Below, one piece after another: positions 46,137-55,546 of a stretch of DNA of 64,000 nucleotides. The stretch lies in contig JAIYDN010000048.1 of assembly GCA_027487485.1 (NCBI GenBank), positions 62,001-126,000 on the forward strand, written 5' to 3'. Below the pieces are notes generated by a model. The model saw nothing but the letters and a program-made list of their open reading frames with translations, ran no database searches and was not told where the DNA came from. The DNA is from Planctomycetaceae bacterium (GTDB lineage: Bacteria; Planctomycetota; Planctomycetia; Pirellulales; Pirellulaceae). The first letter of the stretch is position 1. Each line of letters begins with the position of its first letter. Position numbers and translations under genes: made by a program.

Positions 46137-47729
46137 ATGGGTCAACTGCGATTCCGAGTGCCGAGCGCCCATGAGTATGATCCTCAGATTTGGAGCACTG
46201 CGTTTGTATCGGGCATCGAAGGGATCCCATGGGCCAGCAAGAATCGAATTGAAAAAGACTGCTTGGTCATCGAGCGAGCCGTCAACGAATCTGGAAAGCT
46301 CTCCATTGTTTGGCCTACGGAAGAATACGGGCCCATTCAGCTTTCGACCGCCTCACTTCGGTGCCAAGACGAACCCTATTGGCTACATGTTGAGCTTGCT
46401 CGAGGGACCATTCACCGGATTCGTGGCAGGGGCCTAGATTGGCTACGGTTGGGGCTCAAGGTACCCGAATCGTACACGTCGTTGATGGAACAGGCCGTAA
46501 CGTCTTTTGTTCAATCCCTGCTGACGACGGATACACCGGAGGTATGTTTGGTTCATGCCCAGAACGCAATCGACCTAGCGATCAGTGCTTCGAAGCCGTT
46601 GGCGCGCGCCTTCATTTCGCAATCACTTCAGGCCAGGCATCAGACGGAGAAGCAGTTAGGAACCCTTCTGGGTGTCAAAGTAGTACCCAAGGAGCATTGG
46701 GAGAGAGAAATCGCGCAGGCGGTGCCGGCCATCAATACGATTCAGATATCGATGGAGATGGGGCAAATTGAATCGGAGTCGAAGAATGCTACGTTCGCAA
46801 TTATTGATTCCCAGTTGAATTGGGCTCGCAAGAATTCCATGAGGGTTTTCGGTGGTCCGCTTCTGAATTTGCAATCGCATGCCGTCCCAAAGTGGTTGTA
46901 CCTTTTCAGCGATTTTGAGTCTTTGTACGAAGCGGCTTGCAAGCATGCGGTACAAGTGGTCGAACGGTATCGGGGGCAAGTTCACTTGTGGTCCGCAGCC
47001 ACAGGTTTGAATTGCCCGAACACACTGGGAATCTCGGACGAACAAGTGCTGCATCTGGCGGTAGGCGTGATCCAAGCGATTCGCCGATCCGATCCCAAGA
47101 CACCGGTGGTGTTGACCATCGATGCACCGTGGGCCGAGTATCTGGGGCAAAAGGCCGATGGAATCAGCCCATTGCATTTTGCGGATGCGTTGATTCGCGC
47201 CGACTTGGGACTCTCTGGCTTAGGCTTGGAATTGAATATGAATTACTGGCCCGGTGGTTCAATGCCCCGCGACTTGGTCGATGTTTCGGATCTGATTGAT
47301 CACTGGAATATTCTTGGGCTTCCGCTGTTGGCACAAGTCTCTGGTCCATGCAATTTGCTGAACGACGCACAGGCATTATCGAAATCAGGAATCGTATCGA
47401 ATTGGGAGTATCCCAACATGGCGGGTTGGAAAACGTCCAAGATGTCAGATTCGGGCTCGATTGATCTGCCCAACGGCACATTCTCGCAACCTGTAAGCCA
47501 TTTGGGAGCAGCCGACGCGGAGGCCAACAAACGCGACCGAATGCCAGTCAACGGCCTGGAGATCATGCAAATGCTTTTAGCCAAAAGCAATATTCATGGG
47601 ATCATATGGAATCAATTTTCTGATTGCGATGAGCATGTTTATCAGAATGCCGGTTTGATTGGTCCCAATGGAAAGACGCGTTCGCTGCTGGATGGCTTAT
47701 CAAGGCTTCGCCAACTGCACGTTCACTGA
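46137..47729 (+). CDS. GH10-like protein apparently lacking catalytic glutamates
   Basis: 530 residues from the ATG at 46137 (MGQLRFRVPSAHEYDPQIW). No signal peptide, so probably cytosolic. The N-terminal ~160 residues are a beta-rich domain. From about 190 a TIM-barrel resembles glycoside hydrolase family 10: FGGPLLNL (strand and turn), YRGQVHLWSAATGLN where GH10 has the WDVVNE acid/base, LGLPLLAQVSGP where GH10 has the TELD nucleophile, and the closing IHGIIWNQFSDCDEH...GLIGPNGKTRSLLDGL. At both catalytic positions no Glu is visible. It may bind rather than cut polysaccharide, or use other residues. I recall similar proteins across planctomycetes. Confidence 0.68.
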   Translation: MGQLRFRVPSAHEYDPQIWSTAFVSGIEGIPWASKNRIEKDCLVIERAVNESGKLSIVWPTEEYGPIQLSTASLRCQDEPYWLHVELARGTIHRIRGRGLDWLRLGLKVPESYTSLMEQAVTSFVQSLLTTDTPEVCLVHAQNAIDLAISASKPLARAFISQSLQARHQTEKQLGTLLGVKVVPKEHWEREIAQAVPAINTIQISMEMGQIESESKNATFAIIDSQLNWARKNSMRVFGGPLLNLQSHAVPKWLYLFSDFESLYEAACKHAVQVVERYRGQVHLWSAATGLNCPNTLGISDEQVLHLAVGVIQAIRRSDPKTPVVLTIDAPWAEYLGQKADGISPLHFADALIRADLGLSGLGLELNMNYWPGGSMPRDLVDVSDLIDHWNILGLPLLAQVSGPCNLLNDAQALSKSGIVSNWEYPNMAGWKTSKMSDSGSIDLPNGTFSQPVSHLGAADAEANKRDRMPVNGLEIMQMLLAKSNIHGIIWNQFSDCDEHVYQNAGLIGPNGKTRSLLDGLSRLRQLHVH

Positions 47730-47753
47730 AATCCGTTTCTGTGAATCTCACGC

Positions 47754-47774
47754 GATCGCCCATGTTCCGGGCGA
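47754..47774. terminator. Short hairpin between convergent genes
   Basis: ATCGCCC pairs with GGGCGAT across 7 nt, between the GH10-like and HNH genes. No T-run follows, so termination is only suggested. A 16-bp tandem duplication (CTGTTAGCTTGCAACG twice, 47791-47822) lies just beyond and covers the HNH stop codon. Confidence 0.45.
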
Positions 47775-47809
47775 TTCGCTTGATTGTCCCCTGTTAGCTT
47801 GCAACGCTG

Positions 47810-48421
47810 TTAGCTTGCAACGTTCGTCAGAAACGTTTTCCAGGAATGATACCTTGGATCTTGCAACGTGACCGCGATACCTGGATTTGCATGAGGCCGG
47901 ACAGGGGTGGTCAATAGCTTCATGGAGGCCTGAACCGGGGTGCGTCCACCCTTTTTGCCATTGCAACCCATGCAAGAACAAACCACATTTTCCCAGGTCG
48001 TCTTTCCACCTTGAGAACGCGGGACAACGTGGTCCAGACTTAACTGGCTCATCGGTCTTGTTTGACCGCAGTATTGGCATCGATAGCCATCGCGCGCGAA
48101 CAAGGTTTTGCGATTGAATCGAACGGTTGATTTAGGAATTCGATCGTAAAGCACTAAGCGAACAATGCGAGGGACTTGCAGTTCTCTTGTCGGGGTTCGA
48201 AGGTAATCTTCGTCGTTCTGCTTTTCCATCGCATGCAGTTCCGACAATTCGCACCAACTTTCAAAGTCGTAATTGGCGTACTGATCTTCTTCGATCACAA
48301 TCACTTCGGCACACCCACGATATAGCAGCGTCATCGCACGTCGAACGTCGACCACGCGAACGGCCATGTAGAAACGATTCAGCACCAATACACTACAATC
48401 CAATGCGGAGCTTTCGCTCAT
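47810..48421 (-). CDS. HNH endonuclease family protein
   Basis: 203 residues from the ATG at 48421 (MSESSALDCSVLVLNRFYMAV), which has GGGAGGAG 5-6 nt upstream. The HNH core lies at about 110-160: LFARDGYRCQYCG, LSLDHVVPRSQGGKTTWENVV, CSCMGCNGKKG. The two CxxC pairs should bind a structural zinc. Stand-alone HNH proteins of this kind are widespread in planctomycetes and cyanobacteria. Their role (repair, restriction or other) is not known. No methyltransferase or phage gene is nearby. It is divergent from the DUF456 gene. Confidence 0.9.
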   Translation of the reverse strand: MSESSALDCSVLVLNRFYMAVRVVDVRRAMTLLYRGCAEVIVIEEDQYANYDFESWCELSELHAMEKQNDEDYLRTPTRELQVPRIVRLVLYDRIPKSTVRFNRKTLFARDGYRCQYCGQTRPMSQLSLDHVVPRSQGGKTTWENVVCSCMGCNGKKGGRTPVQASMKLLTTPVRPHANPGIAVTLQDPRYHSWKTFLTNVAS

Positions 48422-48497
48422 GCTGACTCCTCCCGGTGGGTGATTGAACAAAATCCAGAACACTGAAGGCATACCGTGCCCATCAGCATAACCCATT

Positions 48498-49088
48498 TTG
48501 GGCGCGGTCGCCAACAGTCCGAAGAGATCTTCACAATTTCGCGAGTTACAAAACTTGAACTACCTTATTGCTAGCGTCGTTACCTTGGTTGCCCCCATTT
48601 TGTGGGTGTGCACTTTGCTGGGGTTGCCCGGTAACTGGGGGTTGCTGTTGCTTGGCGCAGCGGTCGCCTACTTCAACACGGTTGAGACGCATCAGGACGT
48701 TGACTTCCCAGCAATGATCACGCTGTTGGTGCTTGCAATCGCGGGTGAGATCATCGAATTTTTGGCTGGGGCAGCAGGCGTCAACCAGCTTGGTGGTTCA
48801 CGTCGAGGGACCGTTTTAGCGGTCGTGGGTTCGCTCGTGGGGGCGATCGTTGGGATGTTTGTAGGGATCCCCGTGCCGTTTATTGGAAGCTTGATCGCGG
48901 CGGTATTTTTTGGAGGGCTTGGAGCTTTTGGCGGAGCCATTGCGGGCGAGCGATGGGCTGGAAAAGATTGGGATCTCAGCATCCGAATCGGGTGGGGAGC
49001 CCTATGGGGCAAGCTGCTGGGCACCTTGCTCAAAACCATTTGCGGAACGGTGATGATGGTTTTGCTGATCTACTCGGTTTGGTTTTAG
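48498..49088 (+). CDS. DUF456 family membrane protein
   Basis: Up to 196 residues. The start is uncertain: the open frame begins at a TTG at 48498, and a second TTG at about 48555 (LNYLIASVV) would give a shorter protein starting at the first helix. Five or six hydrophobic segments rich in Gly cover most of the length, e.g. VAPILWVCTLLGLPGNWGLLLLGAAVAYF and SRRGTVLAVVGSLVGAIVGMFVGIPVPFIGSLIAAVFFGGLGAF. The glycine-zipper-like repeats are typical of DUF456. Function unknown. Confidence 0.85.
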   Translation: MGAVANSPKRSSQFRELQNLNYLIASVVTLVAPILWVCTLLGLPGNWGLLLLGAAVAYFNTVETHQDVDFPAMITLLVLAIAGEIIEFLAGAAGVNQLGGSRRGTVLAVVGSLVGAIVGMFVGIPVPFIGSLIAAVFFGGLGAFGGAIAGERWAGKDWDLSIRIGWGALWGKLLGTLLKTICGTVMMVLLIYSVWF

Positions 49089-49104
49089 CCAAGGCGGTTT
49101 GGCC

Positions 49105-50493
49105 TTAGCCAAGACTGACGCGTCCAGTTCCGTCGCCAAATGTTACGCCTTCGATCCCGACATGTTCTAACATGGTGGAGAACAGATTGTTCAAAGGGGT
49201 GTTGATCGGGAATTCGAGCAGCCGCCCCGTTTCAACTCGATTGCCACCTTTGCCCGCGAGAATGATGGGTAGATCATGATGGTCATGTCGATTTCCGTCG
49301 GAGATACAACCACCGTAGACGATCAGCGACTGATCGAGCAAGGATCCGTTGGCATCCTTTGTTTCCTTCATCTTTTTGAGGAAGTAGCAAAATTGCTCGG
49401 AGTAGTACTTGTCGATTTTCGCGATCTTGTCCACGTTCTCTTGCTTGTTCTCGTGGTGCGATAGCTGATGGTGGCCGTCTTTTACTTCAATCATTGGGAA
49501 GGCTCGGTTGCTTCCTTCGTTGGCGAGCATGAACGTAGCAAGCCGTGTGGTGTCCGTTTGGAATGCCAGAACCATCATGTCGTACATCAGTCGAATATGT
49601 TCTGTCGGGTCATTTGGTTTTTCCGAAGGCTCTTTTGTACCTTCTGGCAGAGTAATCTCCTTGGTGAAGCGATTGATGCGTTGTTCGACTTCCCGAACGC
49701 TATTGAAGTACTCTTCTAATTTTTGTTTGTCTTCCGAGCCGGCAATGCGTTCCAAGTGGGATCGCTGGTCGGCAACAAAATCAAGGATATGCGACTGCAT
49801 TTGGCGCAATCGCGAATCCTGGCCGCCGGTGCCGAAAAGTCGCTGAAACGCTCGAAGCGGGTTCACTTCTTTGGCAGTAGGAAGGGAGTCAGATCTCCAA
49901 GAGATATTATTCGAATAGGCGCACGCGTAGCCCGAATCGCAGGAGCCTGCATCGCGACCTTCTTCCGTGCCTAGTTCGATGGATGCCAATCGCGTCGATC
50001 GGCCATACGAATCGGCAGCAATCTGATCGACGCTTCGGCCAGCTTTAATTTTCGAACCCGCCGTCTTGTAAGGATGTGCACCCGTCAGAAACGCTGCCGC
50101 CGAACGAGCGTGATCTCCAGGTCCGTCCCCAAGCGACTGGGCATTCACTTGCGCTAAGCCACGCAGGACATTGAAGTCGGATTTGCAGTCGGCCAGTGGT
50201 TCCAAGCTGGGCGAAAGTTGCCAGTCCAAGCCTTTGCCTTTGGGTAGCCAACGTTCTGCATTCGTTCCATTGGGAAAAAACACCCAAGCAAGTCGAACGG
50301 GCGACGCTGCGGCCCCTTGTTCAGCGGCTCGCGCCAAGGGCGTTTGCATTAGATTTAAGCTGGGCAATGCAAGCGAAACTCCTAGGCCTCGCAGCAAAGT
50401 GCGGCGATTGATCCTGGAGCAAGCCACGGATCGGTCCAAAATATGGGAAGCGTCAGCCACGCTGGAATGAACGTTTGGATTTTCAGTTTGCAT
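49105..50493 (-). CDS. DUF1552 exported protein
   Basis: 462 residues. The N-terminal RINRRTLLRGLGVSLALPSL looks like a twin-arginine signal. The rest is a DUF1552 domain (VFFPNGTNAERW, DHARSAAAFLTGAHPYKT, YGGCISDGNRHDHHDLPIILAGKGG), which has a remote alkaline phosphatase/sulfatase-like fold. Found almost only in planctomycetes and related phyla, next to the DUF1592 protein; function unknown. Its ATG lies 11 nt inside the upstream gene, with AAAGGAAAT as ribosome site, so the two are translationally coupled and probably act together in the periplasm. Confidence 0.95.
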   Translation of the reverse strand: MQTENPNVHSSVADASHILDRSVACSRINRRTLLRGLGVSLALPSLNLMQTPLARAAEQGAAASPVRLAWVFFPNGTNAERWLPKGKGLDWQLSPSLEPLADCKSDFNVLRGLAQVNAQSLGDGPGDHARSAAAFLTGAHPYKTAGSKIKAGRSVDQIAADSYGRSTRLASIELGTEEGRDAGSCDSGYACAYSNNISWRSDSLPTAKEVNPLRAFQRLFGTGGQDSRLRQMQSHILDFVADQRSHLERIAGSEDKQKLEEYFNSVREVEQRINRFTKEITLPEGTKEPSEKPNDPTEHIRLMYDMMVLAFQTDTTRLATFMLANEGSNRAFPMIEVKDGHHQLSHHENKQENVDKIAKIDKYYSEQFCYFLKKMKETKDANGSLLDQSLIVYGGCISDGNRHDHHDLPIILAGKGGNRVETGRLLEFPINTPLNNLFSTMLEHVGIEGVTFGDGTGRVSLG

Positions 50494-52879
50494 GGGTGGG
50501 ATTTCCTTTAGCGAGGAAGGCGGGGGACTCGTGAAACGCGTTGCTTAAGACAATAGCCTTAACCATCGCCCGAAACGAGCCTGAGTTTTCTGTAGTGTAC
50601 TGTAAAACCAAGTCAACGTCACACTTATCCTGACGTTGTAAACCTCGTCCCAAAGCATACGTTAGCATGCGTTGAGCAACGTTTTTTTCAACCTGGGGTT
50701 GGGCGGACGACATGAACGCGATCAATTCGGCGGGGCTTTGAAAAACTCGCCCGTCTGCCAATTCCCCTTTGGAATCGATCGCGATATCACCGTCCTTATC
50801 ACGCCATCGTCCAATTGCGTCGAAATTCTCAAGCCCAAGTCCAATCGGGTCCATCAATTTGTGGCAACCTGCGCAGCTTGGGTTGCTTCGGTGGATTTCC
50901 AGTCGTTCCCGCAGCGAAGCGTTCGGCTTGTGTTCGGCCGATTCGAGGGATGGGACGTTGGGTGGAGCAGACGGTGGCGGATCCCCTAGAACATTTTCCA
51001 AGATCCATTTCCCTCTTTTGACGGGGGACGTTCGAGTTGGATTGGAAGTGAGTGCTAGAACCGAAGCATGCGTCAGAAGGCCTCGTCGGTTCAAGCCCTG
51101 TTCAGAACGTACCCATTTATCCTCGTTCTCATACAATCCTTGGCGACGTTCGTAGCCCCCTTTTCGGTTTGGGTTCCGGCGATACATCTTGCTGGGATCC
51201 TTCCCTTCGAAAGGGATCCCATAGAACTCCGCTAGTCTTGGATTGATGAATGTGTAGTTCGCGCTGACAATCTCGTCTAGCGATCCCTGTCTCAAAAGAT
51301 GACCGCAAAACATTTCTGTCTCTTTGACCAGTGCATTTCGCAATCGGTCGTTCCAGCCCACATATTTTTCGCGGTCGATATCGATCTTGGCTAGGTTTCT
51401 CAATCCGAGCCATTGACCAAAGAAGCCACTTACCATCGCGTCCGACTTAGGGCTCTCCAGCATGCGATCGACTTGCTGCTTGAGAATTTCAGGATCGCGC
51501 AAGGAACCGGTTCGAGCCAATTCAAAGAGCGTTTCGTCCGGCATCGAGGACCACAGAAAGTACGAAAGTCGGACTGCTAGGCTGTAATCATCGATTCGCG
51601 AGCTCGTGTCCAACGATTCGTTCCGAAACAAGAAGTTGGGTGAAACCAAGACCGCTTGCAAGCCAAATCGAAGGGACTCTTCGTAGGTGAAGCCCGCTGC
51701 GGCAGCTTTCTCGCATACGGCCACCACGGCGTTCACTTCTTCCGCTTGGATTGGACGACGGTATGCACGCGGCAGCAGTTTTGCGAAAACACGTCGGGAC
51801 GCTTCCGGCAGGCCAATAGGCTCGGAATCGGGAGTGTCGCGTTGGTCGGGTCGAGCGATAACCAATAAGTCATGGTGCCGGGGAAAAGAAGGCTTGCCTT
51901 TAGATGGCCCGGAAAGCCGAACGGTGTCAATGAACAAACGACTATTGGGATCATTGCGATCGTCTGGGTTGTTATCCTGCAGGTATTGCACAGTCACTTC
52001 ATGCTCGCCTGCGGTCAATGTTACATCGTGTTTGTAAGTTTCTTCTTTGGACTGGACGTCGTGCTGGGCAACTGGTTTGCCATCGACGGCGATGGCCACT
52101 TGGCAGTTAAAGTTTGGCTTTTCGCCAAAACGCATTCGGACATTGATTTGATAGTCTCCCTCCGCTGTATATATCGGAACGGCTTGAGATCCCAGATGAA
52201 ACAGAGCCTCACCTTCGAATGTTTGCTTGCGAAACTGTTCGCGATCGGTCTCGATGGTGTTGTTCGCAACGAACTCGGCGGCTTGCAGGTATTTCTCCAG
52301 CACGATGGGCGGCAAGGTCAGCACTTCACCTTGATTGTCGAATCCGTTCCCCACGTCATCGGAAACAAAGCCTATTTTACGAGACGCTTTCAAGTCGACC
52401 AAAAGCAGATCGCGAACCGTGTTGTCGTATTCGATCTGATTTAGTCTTCGCAAAGTGACTGCCGGCGGAGGTTCCGCGCAGGAGCAATCCACTTCATGCA
52501 ACGCCTGTTCGATCCAAGTGGCCAGTTGCACGCGTTGCTCGGGGCTGATGCGGCTTTCTGCCGGAGGCGGCATGGCTTCCGCCCGAATGACTCCTCGAAC
52601 TTGTTCCCATGTGCTGGTGTGCAACCGAATTTTTGCAAGATCTTGGTAGTCGTCCAAGTCAACGCCACCTTCGTTGGCGGAATCCATGTGGCAGCTTCCA
52701 CAGTGCTCCTTCAAGAGTGGCTGGATGGCATTCGTCCAGCGTTGCGATAGGTCTTGATCCAGCGAGTTTTCTTTTTCTTGAGCTACAAGGTCGATCGGCG
52801 TCCAAAGAGCCATTGAAACAGAAAGCGCGAAAGCCCCCCAAGCAAGGGGTGGGTGATTGAAGCAACCAGTTCTAAACAT
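50483..52879 (-). CDS. DUF1587/1595/1592/1588/1585 cytochrome-like exported protein
   Basis: 798 residues from the ATG at 52879; the frame is open 21 codons upstream. A signal peptide is followed by a c-type heme site CGSCH (about 58-62) in the N-terminal domain, then DUF1587 (LRRLNQIEYDNTVRDLL), a beta-sandwich domain (YQINVRMRFGEKPN), DUF1595 and DUF1592 (LSYFLWSSMPDETLFELA), DUF1588 (RGLLTHASVLALTSNPTRTSPVKRG, with a second CAGCH and KLMDPIGLGLENFDAIGRWR) and DUF1585 (RMLTYALGRGL). Such multi-domain proteins are a planctomycete hallmark. Electron transfer or polysaccharide handling is often proposed but unproven. The DUF1552 gene overlaps its end. Confidence 0.96.
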   Translation of the reverse strand: MFRTGCFNHPPLAWGAFALSVSMALWTPIDLVAQEKENSLDQDLSQRWTNAIQPLLKEHCGSCHMDSANEGGVDLDDYQDLAKIRLHTSTWEQVRGVIRAEAMPPPAESRISPEQRVQLATWIEQALHEVDCSCAEPPPAVTLRRLNQIEYDNTVRDLLLVDLKASRKIGFVSDDVGNGFDNQGEVLTLPPIVLEKYLQAAEFVANNTIETDREQFRKQTFEGEALFHLGSQAVPIYTAEGDYQINVRMRFGEKPNFNCQVAIAVDGKPVAQHDVQSKEETYKHDVTLTAGEHEVTVQYLQDNNPDDRNDPNSRLFIDTVRLSGPSKGKPSFPRHHDLLVIARPDQRDTPDSEPIGLPEASRRVFAKLLPRAYRRPIQAEEVNAVVAVCEKAAAAGFTYEESLRFGLQAVLVSPNFLFRNESLDTSSRIDDYSLAVRLSYFLWSSMPDETLFELARTGSLRDPEILKQQVDRMLESPKSDAMVSGFFGQWLGLRNLAKIDIDREKYVGWNDRLRNALVKETEMFCGHLLRQGSLDEIVSANYTFINPRLAEFYGIPFEGKDPSKMYRRNPNRKGGYERRQGLYENEDKWVRSEQGLNRRGLLTHASVLALTSNPTRTSPVKRGKWILENVLGDPPPSAPPNVPSLESAEHKPNASLRERLEIHRSNPSCAGCHKLMDPIGLGLENFDAIGRWRDKDGDIAIDSKGELADGRVFQSPAELIAFMSSAQPQVEKNVAQRMLTYALGRGLQRQDKCDVDLVLQYTTENSGSFRAMVKAIVLSNAFHESPAFLAKGNPTHAN

Positions 52880-52966
52880 CAAACCAAAGCTCTTATTTCG
52901 TGAGGTGATCCAAGACGACCTTCTATTGTAACAACAAAACAAACCGAATTCTGAAAAGATTCATCA

Positions 52967-53108
52967 CGTAGCGGACGAAGCAACGAGGCTCAAACTTTCG
53001 TAGTGGACGAGGCGACGAGGCCCAAAAGTTCGTAGTGGACGAGGCGACGAGGCCCAAAAGTTCGTAGTGGACGAGGCAACGAGGCCCAGAGGTCCGTATT
53101 GGACGGAG
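52967..53108 (+). repeat. Tandem array of 31-32-bp units, family C (five units)
   Basis: Five units of about CGTAGTGGACGAGGCGACGA followed by GGCCCAAAAGTT, starting at 52967, 52999, 53031, 53063 and 53095. Units two to four are nearly identical and the outer ones are diverged. Same family as 42978-43160. It lies between the DUF1592 gene start and the VOC gene and so overlaps any promoters there. Confidence 0.92.
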
Positions 53109-53180
53109 GCGAAGAACTTCGTTACGTTGACTGTCCGACGAGATGCAATTTCCTTACACCAACCCATTTTTGGAGGTCCG

Positions 53181-53567
53181 ATGAAACGAGTCACTGGCAT
53201 AGGCGGCATCTTCTTTAAAGCAAAGGATGCCCCAGCATTGCAAGCTTGGTACAAGCGGCATTTAGGTATCGACGTTCAGGCCTGGGGTGGTACAGCCTTC
53301 ACTTGGACCGATGGCGATGGGAAACCCATGGCGGGAACTACCATCTGGTCGATTGGTCCCTCGGAAAGCGATCACTTTGCCCCCAGTGAAGCGCCTTTCA
53401 TGATCAACTATCGGGTTGAAGATCTTCATTCGCTTATCAAAGTTCTGCGAGAGGAAGGTTGCAACTTGCTGGAGAAGATCGATGAATCCGAGTACGGGAA
53501 GTTTGCCTGGGTCATCGATCCGGAAGGAAACAAGGTAGAACTTTGGCAGCCCCCTGCTGGGCAATAA
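53181..53567 (+). CDS. VOC-superfamily (glyoxalase-like) protein
   Basis: 128 residues from the ATG at 53181, which has the strong site TGGAGGT 5 nt upstream; the frame extends 38 codons earlier into the repeat array. Two beta-alpha-beta-beta-beta modules: VTGIGGIFFKAKDAPALQAWYKRHLGI, then FMINYRVEDLHSLIKVLREEGC ending AWVIDPEGNKVELWQP, the classic VOC C-terminal strand with its metal-ligand Glu. Metal-dependent, small-molecule chemistry is likely but the substrate is unknown. It stands alone, convergent with the phosphohexomutase gene. Confidence 0.93.
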   Translation: MKRVTGIGGIFFKAKDAPALQAWYKRHLGIDVQAWGGTAFTWTDGDGKPMAGTTIWSIGPSESDHFAPSEAPFMINYRVEDLHSLIKVLREEGCNLLEKIDESEYGKFAWVIDPEGNKVELWQPPAGQ

Positions 53568-53645
53568 TGAAGCGAGTTGGGAAGAGTCTTTAAGTGAAAA
53601 TGAAAGTTAGTCATGACACTTCTCGTTGATCATTACCACATCTAG

Positions 53646-53813
53646 CTTCACCCTCCCAGCCGCTTCGGCAGGGAGGGTCGACGATCGAGCCTTCAGCGAG
53701 ATTGCCGGGGAGGGTAGGTCGCGGTCTGTTGACCTGTAGACGATGCGGACGCCCCTCCCCAGCCACGCTATCGCGGGCTGCCCCTCCCCAAACGGGGTTT
53801 GGGGAGGGTGAAG
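53646..53813 (-). repeat. Structured interspersed element, family A copy 6
   Basis: A full copy with the clearest ends: CTTCACCCTCCCAGCC on the left and GTTTGGGGAGGGTGAAG on the right, which are 12-bp inverted repeats. It lies between the convergent VOC and phosphohexomutase genes. Confidence 0.92.
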
Positions 53814-53886
53814 TTGATAGAACCTCAGGATCTTGGATGGTAGTGATCCGCGGGGAAGTTTCGAAATCAGTATGGTTTCCGACGAA

Positions 53887-55230
53887 TTAATCTTCTGCCA
53901 TGATGGTCTTTGCTTGGTTGATGAGGCCGAGAGAATCAGATTCGTTGGGTGATTCCGCAATCAAGCGAACGATGGGTTCCGTGTTGCTACCTCGCAACAA
54001 GAGCCATCGATCCGACCAATCCAATCGAACACCATCCAGGTTGCTCACACGATCCGCATTCAAGCGAGAAGCTAGTTTCGCGATCGATGCATTGAGTTTC
54101 TCTTTGCTTAGGGTCATTTTGTCTTTGATCATGGCCAGTCTTGGAAGCTGGGCCGTTAGTTCGGAGACCGTCGACTGGGAGTGGGCCATCAGGTCAAGAA
54201 CTTGCGCGATACCAACAAAGCTGTCGCGAATGAATCCAACTCGAGGGTCGATGGGGCCGCCGCTTCCTTCGCCTCCGTAAAGGGCACTATGAGCCAACAT
54301 CATGTCGACGACATTCGCTTCCCCCACATTGCTTCGATAGAAAGGAACGTTGTACTTTTGGGCCAACCATTCTGTCATGCTGCTCGATGCGCAGTTGGTG
54401 ACCAAGGGGCCGCGGTTTTGTGTGAGCGATCGCATCATGCACAAGACGGCCGTATATTCCTCCCCGATAAAATGCCCCTTTTCATCAATAATCGCGAGCC
54501 GGTCGGCGTCCGGGTCCTGGCAAAATCCGACGTGGAAGCCTTCTTGGGCTACTCGAGGTGAAACAGTGACTAGGTTTTCTGCTAGGGGTTCCGGAGGGTG
54601 TGCGAACTGACCGTCAGGCTGTCCGCCCAAAATCACGGTTTCGCAACCTAGGGCATCAAGAAGCCGTTTGCCGAGAATGGAGCCCGCGCCATGGTTGCTA
54701 TCGAGAAGAACTCGGAATTGGCATTTTCGAATCGACGGGACATCGACGGTCGCCAGCACTAGCTGCAGATGGATTTCATGGCTTTCCTCGGTAGGGCGTC
54801 TTGTGCCCAGCGAGTTTGCCGGTTGCCAGTTCGTAAGCCCTTGTCGATAGGCGTTGAGAACGCGAGTTCCCGGTTCGGATGGTAGAACTCGACCTTCGGG
54901 ACTGAAAAGCTTCATCCCGTTGTAGGCAGGTGGGTTGTGGCTGGCCGAAATTTGGATCGCTCCCGCCGCTTTGGCGTGACGAACGAAAGCCCCGACGGTG
55001 GGCGTGCTTGCAACCCCCAGATCCAGGCAATCGCGTCCATGTCCTGTGATGGTCGCGGCGATGGAATCCGCCAGCATGGGCCCGCTCAGACGGCCGTCGC
55101 GTGCGATCGCGATGGGGCCCGGCGGCGCTTGGGTGCAAAATGCAGCGGCGAAAAGACTCGCGACTGTCGGAGAGAGTTCGGAACCCACGATTCCTCGGAG
55201 GCCGCTGATGCTGATAATCGGTTCTGGCAT
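53887..55230 (-). CDS. Phosphohexomutase (phosphoglucosamine/phosphomannomutase family)
   Basis: 447 residues from the ATG at 55230 (MPEPIISISGLRGIVGSELS), the standard family start; the frame is open 40 codons upstream. All four domains are visible: the phosphoserine loop IQISASHNPPAYNGMKLF (Ser near residue 103), metal-binding CQDPDADRLAI, sugar-binding GGEGSGG and the C-terminal phosphate-binding RGSNTEPIVRLIAES. The GEGSGG and N-terminal sequence fit GlmM-like enzymes, which make glucosamine 1-phosphate for cell-wall and LPS precursors; the exact sugar cannot be fixed by eye. Confidence 0.93.
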   Translation of the reverse strand: MPEPIISISGLRGIVGSELSPTVASLFAAAFCTQAPPGPIAIARDGRLSGPMLADSIAATITGHGRDCLDLGVASTPTVGAFVRHAKAAGAIQISASHNPPAYNGMKLFSPEGRVLPSEPGTRVLNAYRQGLTNWQPANSLGTRRPTEESHEIHLQLVLATVDVPSIRKCQFRVLLDSNHGAGSILGKRLLDALGCETVILGGQPDGQFAHPPEPLAENLVTVSPRVAQEGFHVGFCQDPDADRLAIIDEKGHFIGEEYTAVLCMMRSLTQNRGPLVTNCASSSMTEWLAQKYNVPFYRSNVGEANVVDMMLAHSALYGGEGSGGPIDPRVGFIRDSFVGIAQVLDLMAHSQSTVSELTAQLPRLAMIKDKMTLSKEKLNASIAKLASRLNADRVSNLDGVRLDWSDRWLLLRGSNTEPIVRLIAESPNESDSLGLINQAKTIMAED

Positions 55231-55546
55231 AGTTTCTGGAGTCAACCTGGAAGGTAAGGGAGTAGGAAGGGAGTCGGGGACGGGTTTGTCGTAACCGGCC
55301 GACGTTCCAGCCCGATCGGTAAAACCCTCAAAATCGGGGCATAAGGACAAGTCGGCTCAGGCAAAGCGTTATGTCTTGCTTGACAGTGAAATCTAGTCAA
55401 CTTAACATCGATTTGACGGAGGAAATGTTAGGAAAACTCATTTTTTCCAACTATGCTGTAGCGTGCGTTGGCTCGTTTCCAGCGTACTCGTGCGTTTCGA
55501 CAGTCTTCCCCACACCATCGCGACTTTCAACCCCAGGCAGAATTAC
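55231..55546. other. 316-bp divergent region
   Basis: Separates the phosphohexomutase and the coiled-coil membrane protein, and so should contain both promoters. Nothing else recognisable. Confidence 0.4.
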
